Positions 1-7,802 of a stretch of DNA of 48,063 bases are shown here, piece by piece. The position numbers and the translations under genes were made by a program. This stretch comes from Melioribacteraceae bacterium (GTDB lineage Bacteria > Bacteroidota > Ignavibacteria > Ignavibacteriales > Melioribacteraceae): NCBI GenBank assembly GCA_021739765.1, contig JAIPBD010000028.1, positions 1 through 48,063 of the forward strand. The letters are read 5' to 3'. The notes beneath the pieces were generated by a model. That model was not told where the DNA came from, did not search any database, and worked only from the letters and a program-made list of their open reading frames with translations. The stretch's first letter is position 1. The number at the start of each line of letters is the position of its first letter.

Positions 1-117
1 ATCATTAGGACGTACAGAATATTTCTCGCTCAACTCGCTTATCGGAACATTATTCTCTAATAGCTCTCGCAGAATTATTGCTTTTTGTTCGCCGCTATAA
101 CGCTTTCTCTGCTTCAT
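1..117 (-). CDS. IS3-type transposase OrfA, N-terminal fragment
   Basis: This is a partial gene of 39 codons from ATG at 117 to the window edge. It begins MKQRKRYSGEQKAIILRELL and continues with a helix-turn-helix-like segment (residues about 18-37, ISELSEKYSVRPN). This is the typical start of the IS3/IS911 OrfA family, a DNA-binding protein that works with OrfB to move the element. An AGGAG site about 7 bases upstream supports the start. It overlaps the end of the upstream reading frame (95-550) by 23 bases, which fits an IS that inserted into that gene. The rest of the element is not visible, so whether it is intact is unknown. Confidence 0.75.
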   Translation of the reverse strand, partial: MKQRKRYSGEQKAIILRELLENNVPISELSEKYSVRPND

Positions 118-181
118 GGAATTCTCCTTTTCTTTCTCTTAAGTAATTTATGAAAATTCCATTTCCGTCTGAAGCTTTACA
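1..181 (-). mobile_element. Candidate end of an IS3-like insertion sequence (runs off the left edge)
   Basis: Reading the minus strand from about position 181, the sequence starts TGTAAAGC, then reaches a good AGGAG ribosome site and the start of a transposase-like OrfA at 117. IS3-family ends commonly begin with TG. Position 181 is also where the upstream YhcH-family protein stops resembling its family. The exact boundary is inferred, since the other terminus lies outside the window. Confidence 0.5.
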
Positions 182-550
182 ATACATTATTGCAAAGAAG
201 CCATTCCCAATATCAATATGTGTTGAGAATTTAGGCCTCATATAGAAAGTCCGATCTTTTAATTCATCGTATGGAATGTTCACTTCCATACCTTCAATAT
301 GTGACCATTTAATCCTTTCCCGCCCCAAAATTGGGTACTGGATATCAATGACGTTTTTATGAGCTTCAAATCCTCTCGAAAATTCGCTAACCGTCTCGTA
401 TTCAGAAATAATTGCTTTTACTTGATTATTTAATTCAATTTCCCCGAGTCCGATATCAGGTGAAACATTTTCGATAAACTTTAATGCAATTTTGATATCC
501 TCATTAATGCCGTAATATAAATAAGAATTAGTTATATGATCATAAACCAA
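95..550 (-). CDS. YhcH/YjgK/YiaL (DUF386) family protein, C-terminus probably replaced by an IS
   Basis: The 151-residue product matches the YhcH/YjgK/YiaL (EbgC-like) family of small cupin-like proteins linked to sugar catabolism or anomer handling. It has MVYDHI at the start, EYETVSEF around residue 50 and FEAHKNVIDIQY at 61-72. The family normally continues after the FAxF strand (here FFAIM, 118-122) with a metal-binding His in a PGxxHxPG motif and ends in KKVVVKV. Here the reading frame changes character after residue 122 and ends in an unrelated charged tail that overlaps the transposase start. I infer that the IS end fused in frame and removed the last strands, so the protein is likely non-functional. 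It is the last gene of the polysaccharide run, 4 bases after the cyclase gene. Confidence 0.7.
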   Translation of the reverse strand: MVYDHITNSYLYYGINEDIKIALKFIENVSPDIGLGEIELNNQVKAIISEYETVSEFSRGFEAHKNVIDIQYPILGRERIKWSHIEGMEVNIPYDELKDRTFYMRPKFSTHIDIGNGFFAIMYCKASDGNGIFINYLRERKGEFHEAEKAL

Positions 551-554
551 ATCA

Positions 555-1637
555 TCACCTATAAAATTCTTCAGAAAAATATTGAAATAACCATTCTGAA
601 AATTTACTATCCAATTCCTTAAATTCTTTAAATGTTTTACCGGGACCTTTTGTAAGAATCAATCCAAGCAAATCGCCTTTATTTTTCTTATCCTTTCTTA
701 AAGCATTTTTCATTTCTTCAATTGAAAGGTCTGCTAAAGAGTAACCCGTCCATATTTTCTTTAAAACCTCTCTTATTTCCATCCTCTTTTCTGCTGAAAG
801 ATAACCGTAATTAACTGACATAAAATTCGCAATATCCATACCAATACTTACAGCTATGCCATGAGGTATCCTATACTGGGTAAGAGATTCTATAGCGTGT
901 CCAAAAGAATGCCCGTAATTAAATACTTGCCTCTCATTCAGATCAAACTCGTCAATCTCTATATAACTCTTTTTAATCTCCAAACTACGAATAATCAGAT
1001 CTCTCAAAACACCAAAATCGATTCTGGCATTGTCATATTCTGAAGTATATCTCTTGTAGTCCTCTTCACTCGAAACCAAAAAGTAATGGGCCATTTCTCC
1101 TAATCCTGAGGTAAGCTCTTTCTCATTCAAAGTTCTTAAAAAATTTGTATCCGAGTAAATTTCACGAGGGGCGTAGAAATTACCCAATTGGTTCTTATAT
1201 TCTCCAAAATTGATCGAAGTTTTACTCCCAATACAACTATCCCCTTGGGCTAGGAGTGTGGTTGGAAAAAAATACCAATCAACACCACGATATAATATTG
1301 ATGCAATAAACGCGGTTACATCTTGAGTTATTCCTCCGCCGATGGCAATTAGGCGATTATCTTTTTTAAAGCCACCTTCAATTAATTCTTGAATAATCGG
1401 CGCCAATCTTAGATAACTTTTTTGAGCTTCACTTGCTTCTATTTTAATAAACTTAAAAGAATTCAGATATTCTTTATGTGAAACAACGTAATTATCATAA
1501 ACAAATTTGTCTATAATTATAAAATCGTTTTTTTTGTATAAAAGTTTTAAAGACCGAATAAAATCATCAATGAATTTCACTTTGTAATTTTTCTTCGAAG
1601 ATTTAATTTCTAATTCAAACAATTTCATATCCTCCAT
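555..1637 (-). CDS. 3-dehydroquinate synthase-like sugar phosphate cyclase
   Basis: This 360-residue protein belongs to the dehydroquinate synthase/sugar phosphate cyclase superfamily, NAD- and metal-dependent enzymes that close a C7 sugar phosphate into a carbocycle. Visible landmarks are the nucleotide-binding GGG at 100-102, PTTLLAQGDS at 125-134, GSKTSIN near 137-143, metal ligand E181, GHSFGHAIE (H243, H247) and H259. Some positions differ from true AroB: GGGxxGD is GGGITQD, the LAEVIKYG motif is LGEMAHYF (Lys to His at 184), and HGEAV is HGIAV. These changes and the setting in a polysaccharide locus argue for a specialised cyclase rather than housekeeping AroB. The start overlaps the SDR gene by 23 bases. 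The product is not determinable from sequence. Confidence 0.8.
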   Translation of the reverse strand: MEDMKLFELEIKSSKKNYKVKFIDDFIRSLKLLYKKNDFIIIDKFVYDNYVVSHKEYLNSFKFIKIEASEAQKSYLRLAPIIQELIEGGFKKDNRLIAIGGGITQDVTAFIASILYRGVDWYFFPTTLLAQGDSCIGSKTSINFGEYKNQLGNFYAPREIYSDTNFLRTLNEKELTSGLGEMAHYFLVSSEEDYKRYTSEYDNARIDFGVLRDLIIRSLEIKKSYIEIDEFDLNERQVFNYGHSFGHAIESLTQYRIPHGIAVSIGMDIANFMSVNYGYLSAEKRMEIREVLKKIWTGYSLADLSIEEMKNALRKDKKNKGDLLGLILTKGPGKTFKEFKELDSKFSEWLFQYFSEEFYR

Positions 1638-2358
1638 CCACAGTAATATTTTGACCTGTTAAGTAAGTGTTCATTTCACTTGATAAAAATGCCACTACTC
1701 GAGCGATCTCATTTGGTTCAGCCAATCTTTTAATTGGTATATTCTGTGCGATTTGTCTTAGTTCTTCTTCCGTATTGGTTCTTTTTGTAAGCTCAGTAAT
1801 TGTAAAACCAGGTGACACTGAATTCACTAGCACATTAAACTTCGATAATTCGACTGACATGGTTTGTGTCATGCCATGTAAGGCATTTTTCGTCATTGTA
1901 TAGAGTGACCTCTCTGCCCTAGTGATTCGACTCCAAATTGAACAAATATTTACGATTCTCCCATAACTATTATTTTTCATTTTTTTTGCAACAAGACGGT
2001 TTAATAGATATGGGCCCTTCAAATTAACATCAAGTATTTTATGATAGTCCTCAACTTTTGTCTCGGTAAATTCGTTCAATATATTTATCCCGGCATTATT
2101 TATACAAACATCAATTTTGTCAAATTTTTCAATATCCTCAATAAATTTCTCAGTTGAATTTGAATTCGAAAAATCGACTTCAAGGAATTCTATATTTGTC
2201 TGCTTGAAATTTTGCATAATTTCTTCGTAATTCTGTCTATTGGTTCCGGTGATAATTATTTTTTTGCTTGTTTCAAACTCATTCGCAATTGCTTTGCCAA
2301 TTCCGCGTGTTGCTCCAGTTACCAGTACTGTTTTATTTTCAAAAGTAATGTTCATCAT
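1615..2358 (-). CDS. Short-chain dehydrogenase/reductase (FabG-like)
   Basis: This 247-residue classical SDR performs NAD(P)-dependent oxidation or reduction of an alcohol/ketone. It shows the cofactor motif TGATRGIG near residues 14-21, NNAG in the middle, the catalytic Ser in VNICSIWS, and YxxxK as YTMTK. It ends with the usual VDGG segment. The gene overlaps the cyclase gene by 23 bases and follows the SIS isomerase after 6 bases, so it is almost certainly co-translated with them. It likely reduces or oxidises the cyclitol or sugar intermediate of this block. Fatty-acid FabG is less likely given the context. Confidence 0.85.
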   Translation of the reverse strand: MMNITFENKTVLVTGATRGIGKAIANEFETSKKIIITGTNRQNYEEIMQNFKQTNIEFLEVDFSNSNSTEKFIEDIEKFDKIDVCINNAGINILNEFTETKVEDYHKILDVNLKGPYLLNRLVAKKMKNNSYGRIVNICSIWSRITRAERSLYTMTKNALHGMTQTMSVELSKFNVLVNSVSPGFTITELTKRTNTEEELRQIAQNIPIKRLAEPNEIARVVAFLSSEMNTYLTGQNITVDGGYEIV

Positions 2359-2364
2359 TCGATT

Positions 2365-2973
2365 CTATTTAATTGATAAAAATTCTTCATCTTTAGCGAG
2401 ATACGAAACCATCATATGGTCAAGAATCATATGCAAATCTTCAATGGGACCATATTGTTTTGGAGGATTCGGAGTAAACATTACAATATTGGCCATATTT
2501 TTCAGTTTACCTCCATCAAATCCAACAAAAGCAATACTTGTTCCCCCATTATTATTAGCATAATCAACGGCCTTAAGTAAGTTTGCTGAATTTCCACTCG
2601 CGGATATTGCTATTAAAACATCACCAGGATTGAAATTATCAATCATTTGATCAATAAAAATATCCTCATAAGAATGATCATTTCCGATTGCAGTTATCAT
2701 GGGGACTTGATCAGTTAAACTTTTTATTTTGATTCGTTTTTCTGTAAAATATCTTACAAAAAAACCGAAATCTACTTGGAAGTGTGAAGCAGTAGCTGCA
2801 CTTCCTCCATTTCCACAGACATAAATAGTATTTCTTGTTTTTTGAACCCGAATAAATTGATCGATTATTTGCTCAAGAACACACATATCTACTTTCGCTA
2901 ATAAATCAGAAAGAGATTTTTTGTATTCTTCAACATGCTCATACAATTTAGCAGTCCTATTAAATTCACTCAT
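2365..2973 (-). CDS. SIS-domain phosphosugar isomerase, GmhA-like
   Basis: This 202-residue protein has a single sugar-isomerase domain. The motif GNGGSAATASH at 54-64 is characteristic of sedoheptulose-7-phosphate isomerase (GmhA) and its relatives, which make D-glycero-D-manno-heptose 7-phosphate for LPS or S-layer glycans. A second motif (ISASGNSANLL) is the phosphate-binding SIS loop. It lies between a methyltransferase-like gene and the SDR, with gaps of 12 and 6 bases. A GmhA-like isomerase beside a C7 cyclase suggests that heptulose phosphates are handled here. No HldE/GmhB-type heptose activation gene is visible, so a standard ADP- or GDP-heptose route is not supported within this window. 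Confidence 0.8.
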   Translation of the reverse strand: MSEFNRTAKLYEHVEEYKKSLSDLLAKVDMCVLEQIIDQFIRVQKTRNTIYVCGNGGSAATASHFQVDFGFFVRYFTEKRIKIKSLTDQVPMITAIGNDHSYEDIFIDQMIDNFNPGDVLIAISASGNSANLLKAVDYANNNGGTSIAFVGFDGGKLKNMANIVMFTPNPPKQYGPIEDLHMILDHMMVSYLAKDEEFLSIK

Positions 2974-2985
2974 TTTAATATCACC

Positions 2986-3975
2986 TTATTTTTTTCTAGC
3001 TAATAATCTTAAATGGGAGCTAAGTCTCCCTCTTTGTAAAAATTCCTGGAAATTTTCTTTTATTTGTTCGTCTCTATTCAATATGATATCCCTCAAAAAT
3101 CGTGGTAATTCGATATCATTTATATGATTCTCTAATATCTTTAAATCTAATGAACCGGGTGTGCTTAATTCTAATATTTCAAATCCAACATTTTCGAACA
3201 TTTTTACGATACCCTCTATCGAAAATATATTCATGTGGAGAGGTGGGATTATATTTGACGATTTTGATTTCATAAATTGAAAATCTAATCCACTTGATGA
3301 CATGCTTGAAATCATTAATAATCCATTTTCTTCCAGACTGTCGTAAAGTAATTTTGTTACAGAATTTGGATCATAAAATCGATCGTATACTTCAAATGCA
3401 GTAATAACGCTATAATATGATGCTTTTAAATTGTCACTGATTCGAAAGCCACTTTTTGAAAGTGTAGGTATCAACTCTGGAATTGGTTTATAAGAGTCCT
3501 TATTTGTAAACTCATTAAACTCGCTAATTGCTTCAATAATTGGGTTGTACTTCGAGTAAAAATCACAATAATTCTTACTAGATTTTTCATCAAATTCTAT
3601 TGATTCCCCTATCCATCTGATTCGTGGAGCAAAAACATGTTTTTTCCTTCCACTTGTATCTTGAAATGTTTTAGAATTCCAGTATTCCATCGCCTTTGAT
3701 CTAGAATAAAATTCATGCAACATTCCTATTGTTGGTCTCGGACTCATGTAAACAGTTGAACAATCACTACATTCCAGATAAGTAAAATTGTTTTTATTGA
3801 AATAAAATCGTGCAGATTTACATTTACATGCTGGACATTCTTCAATATAATTTCCGGCTTCCGAGTGAAATATTTCGGAAATATCTTCTTGAATTAATCT
3901 GTAATATTCTGAAAATTCCTTGGAAGGTCTAATTTCAGCTTCACGAAAATCATCTCTAACAATTCTTGTTTTCAT
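2986..3975 (-). CDS. Zinc-ribbon methyltransferase-like protein with degenerate SAM motif
   Basis: The 329-residue product starts with a zinc-binding module: CPAC near residue 47 and CSDC near 73 give a CxxC...CxxC pair. This is the layout of the putative zinc-binding domain seen before class I SAM methyltransferases in sugar loci. The central part has the later methyltransferase strands (ITAFEVYDRFYDP, then SLEENGLLMISS, then the HMNIFSIEGI loop). The expected glycine-rich motif I (DxGxGxG) is absent; the stretch around NYCDFYSKYN occupies its place. It may therefore bind SAM poorly or act as a non-methylating relative. It sits between the oxidoreductase (4-base gap) and SIS genes. Confidence 0.6.
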   Translation of the reverse strand: MKTRIVRDDFREAEIRPSKEFSEYYRLIQEDISEIFHSEAGNYIEECPACKCKSARFYFNKNNFTYLECSDCSTVYMSPRPTIGMLHEFYSRSKAMEYWNSKTFQDTSGRKKHVFAPRIRWIGESIEFDEKSSKNYCDFYSKYNPIIEAISEFNEFTNKDSYKPIPELIPTLSKSGFRISDNLKASYYSVITAFEVYDRFYDPNSVTKLLYDSLEENGLLMISSMSSSGLDFQFMKSKSSNIIPPLHMNIFSIEGIVKMFENVGFEILELSTPGSLDLKILENHINDIELPRFLRDIILNRDEQIKENFQEFLQRGRLSSHLRLLARKK

Positions 3976-3979
3976 TTAC

Positions 3980-5008
3980 TTATTTCTCCCCCTCATTTTC
4001 TCTCTTCACCCAAGAATTATCCGAACTATATATCTTATCAATTAGCTGCATAACATCTACAGCACTATCAACTGAACCTTTTATGATAGGTTTATCATTA
4101 ATGATCGCATTGCTAAAATCGTTCATTTCGAAATACCAAGATCGGTCGTCATCAAAAAATATTTGTTCTTCAGATGGATTGCCTAACAACTCAACTTCAT
4201 CTTCAAATTGTCGTTTACCAATAATTAATGACTCTCTACCGTAGGATTTTGAGCCGGTATCCAAACCATTCAGAATCATATATCCTTCAGAGAAGAATAA
4301 TTCAAGTCTAAATATATGCTTCCATTGGGTTGATGATGAATGGAATACCGCATATTGATCACTACTATTTTTTAAAATAGCGAAAGCATTATCCTCAAGG
4401 GGTATATCCCAATAAGTAGTATCCACGAAACTTTTTACTTCAGAAAAACCACCAAAGAAGAGAATTAATAAATCAAGCATGTGAATACCCTGATCTAATA
4501 ATATTCCGCCACCTGCAATATTTTTAGTGCTTCTCCATTGTTCTTTAAAATCCAAACTGCCGGCTTTACCATATGCGGCTCTCGCCCACATCAATTTTCC
4601 CATTCTATTTGAAGATGCTATCCGCTTTGCTTCCATAACACTATAATGGGCTCTATGATTAAACCCAAATTTCAATTTTAAATTTGGGTGTTTTGCGGAG
4701 CATTTTTTAATTTCAATAACTTCTTCCAAATTTCTACCAGGCGGCTTCTCGGAAAACACGTGTTTGCCAGAATTAAGCGCATCAATAACAGCTGTGGCTG
4801 TGATATTATTTGGAGTGGCAATTATGACTGCATCGATATCTTGCTTTAACAATTCATGATAATTATTTGTTAAAAAAATATCTTTGTGCGTCTGTTTATA
4901 ATTTGGATCTGAAATTGCCAGTACTTTACCAAGTTCTAATTCTTCAATTATCTTCTTTCTTAACTGACCAATTTTTCCAAATCCAATAATTCCAAATCGT
5001 AGTGCCAT
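3980..5008 (-). CDS. Gfo/Idh/MocA family oxidoreductase
   Basis: This 342-residue NAD(P)-dependent sugar dehydrogenase has the Rossmann motif GFGKIG at residues 9-14 and the family EKP signature at 87-89 (VFSEKPPGR). The C-terminal alpha/beta domain follows, with GGGILLDQGIHMLDLL in its first part, where the HxxD pair is normally catalytic. Members oxidise or reduce inositols, UDP-HexNAc(A) or other sugars. Here it is embedded in the seven-gene small-molecule block, 8 bases from the 2-hydroxyacid dehydrogenase and 4 bases from the methyltransferase-like gene. The substrate cannot be read from sequence; a cyclitol or sugar acid fits the context. Confidence 0.85.
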   Translation of the reverse strand: MALRFGIIGFGKIGQLRKKIIEELELGKVLAISDPNYKQTHKDIFLTNNYHELLKQDIDAVIIATPNNITATAVIDALNSGKHVFSEKPPGRNLEEVIEIKKCSAKHPNLKLKFGFNHRAHYSVMEAKRIASSNRMGKLMWARAAYGKAGSLDFKEQWRSTKNIAGGGILLDQGIHMLDLLILFFGGFSEVKSFVDTTYWDIPLEDNAFAILKNSSDQYAVFHSSSTQWKHIFRLELFFSEGYMILNGLDTGSKSYGRESLIIGKRQFEDEVELLGNPSEEQIFFDDDRSWYFEMNDFSNAIINDKPIIKGSVDSAVDVMQLIDKIYSSDNSWVKRENEGEK

Positions 5009-5016
5009 CTTTAGTC

Positions 5017-5934
5017 TTATATACTTGCTAAAAGGTTTTCCACGGCGTCAATTTCCATTTTCAATTTCCCTTCACTTGCGTAAGATCCAAGATGCGGAGT
5101 GAAAATGATATTTTCGAGATCAGTGAGTTTTCCTTTGTACGGTTCGTTTTTGAAGACGTCCAAAGCAGCTCCTGCGATCTTCTTTCCAAGCAATGAATCG
5201 TAAAGTGCATCTTCATCCACAACGCCACCACGCGAAACATTTATTAAAAATGAGTCAGAATTCATCAAATTTAATTCATTGTTAGATATTATGGGTATGC
5301 CGTCATCGCTTGGTGGTAAATGAATTGTAATAATATCAGAAGTTTCAAACAATGTCTTCGAATTAACTAATTTGATGTCATTTTCATTTGCAAATTGAAC
5401 ATCGGGGTACAAATCATAAGCTTGAACCTTAGCTCCCAAACCTTTAAATAAAAGTGATGTTTCTCTTCCAATACGCCCAAAACCGAGGACCCCTATTTTT
5501 TTATCAAGAATAAGATTTCCAATGAATTTTTTCCATCCACCATTTTTAATTTGGCTATGAGAGAATGAAATGCCTCTTAAAAGATCTAAAGTAAGTCCAA
5601 CCGTTAACTCGGCAACTGCTCTAGTTGGCCCATCAGGCGTATTCCGTACAATAATTCCTTTTTCCTCAGCGTAAGCAAGGTCGACAGAATCCATACCCAC
5701 ACCAACACGGCTAATACATTTAAGATTGTTTAAACGATCCATAACTTTTCTAGTCAAAGGTTCAACACCGGCGACTATTCCGACTGCATCTGAAGCAATT
5801 TCTATTACTTCATCCTCTGTTAGTTTTCTACCAAATGGATTATTTATTATCTCATATCCATGCTTTTCCAATAATTCGACAGGTTTCATTCCGCACTGTC
5901 CAAACGAGGATGGTGAAATCAATACCTTCATCAA
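5017..5934 (-). CDS. D-2-hydroxyacid dehydrogenase (phosphoglycerate dehydrogenase-like)
   Basis: The 305-residue product has the catalytic and NAD-binding domains of D-isomer 2-hydroxyacid dehydrogenases. It shows GFGRIG at 151-156, catalytic Arg235 in NVSRGGVVDE, Glu264 in KNEP and the His281 of TPHLGSY. It lacks the ACT and intervening domains of long SerA enzymes, so it resembles the short SerA/GyaR type. It follows the aldolase gene by 10 bases, so the aldolase product (a 2-keto acid) is a reasonable substrate or precursor. That link is inferred from gene order. A role in serine synthesis cannot be excluded. Confidence 0.83.
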   Translation of the reverse strand: MMKVLISPSSFGQCGMKPVELLEKHGYEIINNPFGRKLTEDEVIEIASDAVGIVAGVEPLTRKVMDRLNNLKCISRVGVGMDSVDLAYAEEKGIIVRNTPDGPTRAVAELTVGLTLDLLRGISFSHSQIKNGGWKKFIGNLILDKKIGVLGFGRIGRETSLLFKGLGAKVQAYDLYPDVQFANENDIKLVNSKTLFETSDIITIHLPPSDDGIPIISNNELNLMNSDSFLINVSRGGVVDEDALYDSLLGKKIAGAALDVFKNEPYKGKLTDLENIIFTPHLGSYASEGKLKMEIDAVENLLASI

Positions 5935-5944
5935 TTAACTCCTT

Positions 5945-6718
5945 TTAAATAATATTACTAATAGCTGACTTTTCATCACGAATTTTTTCAGCAAAAAACA
6001 CCATATCATCTCCATATGCAATAAATTTAAATCCTTCCTCGATTTTTGATTTCAGTAATTCATGGTTGCTGTGAACAACGTGAAATCCTCCAACCTTTGG
6101 AGAGTCTTTCAATTTTGATGAAGCGTAGGCAAACGCAGACGCAACTTCAGGATCATTAAATTCTCCTGGTTTGCCAAGCGAAGCTGAGAGATCATACGGA
6201 CCAATAATAAATCCATCAACTCCATCAACCGATAATATTTCATCGATATTGTTGAGTCCGTCGATGTGTTCGATTTGTACGATTACAATGGAATTTTCTT
6301 GAACCCAAGAATAGTAGTCGCTAAATCCCAGTCCATAATTTTGTGCTCTGAATAGGCCAACACCTCTTTTACCAATGGGTGGATACTTGACCGCATTTAC
6401 AGCCATTTCTGCTTCTAGTCGGTTATTAACCATTGGAACTACTACTCCATGAGCTCCGGAATCCATGATTCTTTTAATAATTAATTCGTCATTCTTTCCC
6501 ACACGAACTAGTGGGACATTGTTCGATAGAGAAATTATCTGTATCAATTCTTGAGCTTTTTCATAATCAATTGAGGTGTGCTCCATATCAATAACTAACC
6601 AATCAAATCCTGCCGAACACATAATTTCACAAATTGGTGTATATCCAAATGAAATCCAGGATCCGATCGTTAGCAATTTATTTGTCAGCTTTTCCTTAAC
6701 TATATTCGGCATTATCAT
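5945..6718 (-). CDS. HpcH/HpaI family class II aldolase
   Basis: This 257-residue enzyme matches the metal-dependent HpcH/HpaI (and DDG aldolase/KDR aldolase) family, which splits or joins pyruvate-type enolates and aldehydes. The motif set is complete: DMEH at 44-47, Arg72 after LV, the metal ligand Glu150 in VQIEH and Asp176 in GPYDLSASLG. The reading frame overlaps the DUF115 gene by 23 bases. A second in-frame ATG two codons in is an equally good start. In this locus it may build a 2-keto-3-deoxy sugar acid that the next gene reduces. Direction of reaction and aldehyde partner are unknown. Confidence 0.85.
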   Translation of the reverse strand: MIMPNIVKEKLTNKLLTIGSWISFGYTPICEIMCSAGFDWLVIDMEHTSIDYEKAQELIQIISLSNNVPLVRVGKNDELIIKRIMDSGAHGVVVPMVNNRLEAEMAVNAVKYPPIGKRGVGLFRAQNYGLGFSDYYSWVQENSIVIVQIEHIDGLNNIDEILSVDGVDGFIIGPYDLSASLGKPGEFNDPEVASAFAYASSKLKDSPKVGGFHVVHSNHELLKSKIEEGFKFIAYGDDMVFFAEKIRDEKSAISNII

Positions 6719-7787
6719 TATTTGTCCTCTTTACGAAGTAATATCTGTTCTTGAAAGGGCCATGTGGAATATGTGTAAAAATTGCTTTATTAATAAGCCT
6801 AACACCAACATCCGTGGGTACAGAAAATTTTTCCATATCAGGATTCCATCCATCCAAATCATCCAATATTTTGAAGTCTTCCAATGATAAAATATTTTCC
6901 ATTGCGGAGAAGGTCTTTAGAAATAATATTTTCATTTCATCGTCTGTATAATTAAACAAATCTTCAAACTTAACTCTCTTGAAAGACTCTAATTTTCCAC
7001 CAATTCCTGCATTAAATACATTTATGTTCTGTGAATCAAAAAATTTCCGAGCATCATCAAACTTGAGAAATGTTTCCTCCATCCTGGGCTGATGATAATT
7101 TCTTCCTTTCCCGAAATATCTTGGATCAAAATGATTCGGGTCGTCGTCGTCATTGGCGACAACGTCTCTTGTAGTTTCATTCTTAGCGCTTACCTGGCTC
7201 TTATAGTCAAGGTCAACTCCAATTATGTATATAGGAGAGAATCCCAAATATGCAAGGATTTGAAGACCAACATTCGCAACCGTTTTATTAATTCCGGCAT
7301 ATGGAAGATTCATTGAAAAATTCAACTTCTCCAAAAACAGCCAAAACAAATTATCTTTCTCAACGAATTTTTTCTTAAAGTTGATATTATATGGATGAAT
7401 ATCGGGTAAAAATGCAGCCTCATATTTAGAAAGATTATTTTGTATTTCATCGACGGAATCTAACAACACTCTATCATCTATTGTACAATAAAAATTTGGT
7501 ACCCAATTCAGACGCTCTTCGAGTAGATTAATACGATTAAAACCAATACTATGTTCATTTCTGAGCAAATAGAGCGGTAATCGATTTAAGCTTGGCCCAT
7601 TACCAATGAGAAAGGCTCTTTTGCCCTTGTGAATATTTTTTAATTTAGTCCATTTAAAAATTATTTCTTTGTTAAATGAGAATAAGCGCCTTACTTTAAC
7701 GATCAACACTTTGCCTAGACGTATAATGAAAACAGTTAAGCCTTCTTCACTTAGAATATATTTTATTTTAATAAATGTGTTTTTCAT
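6696..7787 (-). CDS. DUF115/MptE-like GNGPSL protein, putative sugar transferase
   Basis: The 363-residue protein contains KRAFLIGNGPSLNRL around residues 56-70. The GNGPSL loop (62-67) marks the DUF115/6-hydroxymethylpterin-pyrophosphokinase-like (MptE) fold and is also seen in GT42-type sialyltransferases and Maf flagellin glycosyltransferases. Further on are IDDR (near 100-106), the segment IYIIGVDLDY and a His-rich loop DPNHFDPRYFGKGRNYHQP. Close homologues are common in capsule and O-antigen loci. I infer nucleotide-sugar-dependent transfer of a keto-sugar or phosphosugar. It overlaps the aldolase gene by 23 bases, consistent with a shared product. Confidence 0.65.
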   Translation of the reverse strand: MKNTFIKIKYILSEEGLTVFIIRLGKVLIVKVRRLFSFNKEIIFKWTKLKNIHKGKRAFLIGNGPSLNRLPLYLLRNEHSIGFNRINLLEERLNWVPNFYCTIDDRVLLDSVDEIQNNLSKYEAAFLPDIHPYNINFKKKFVEKDNLFWLFLEKLNFSMNLPYAGINKTVANVGLQILAYLGFSPIYIIGVDLDYKSQVSAKNETTRDVVANDDDDPNHFDPRYFGKGRNYHQPRMEETFLKFDDARKFFDSQNINVFNAGIGGKLESFKRVKFEDLFNYTDDEMKILFLKTFSAMENILSLEDFKILDDLDGWNPDMEKFSVPTDVGVRLINKAIFTHIPHGPFKNRYYFVKRTNNDNAEYS

Positions 7788-7802
7788 CTAATCTATATAT
7801 TA

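Noticed and set aside
861-1043. Small plus-strand open frame inside the cyclase gene
   Set aside because: It is antisense to a clearly coding gene and has no family resemblance.
555-1637. Annotation as housekeeping aroB
   Set aside because: Several AroB-invariant positions differ and no shikimate genes are near; cyclase-like is safer.
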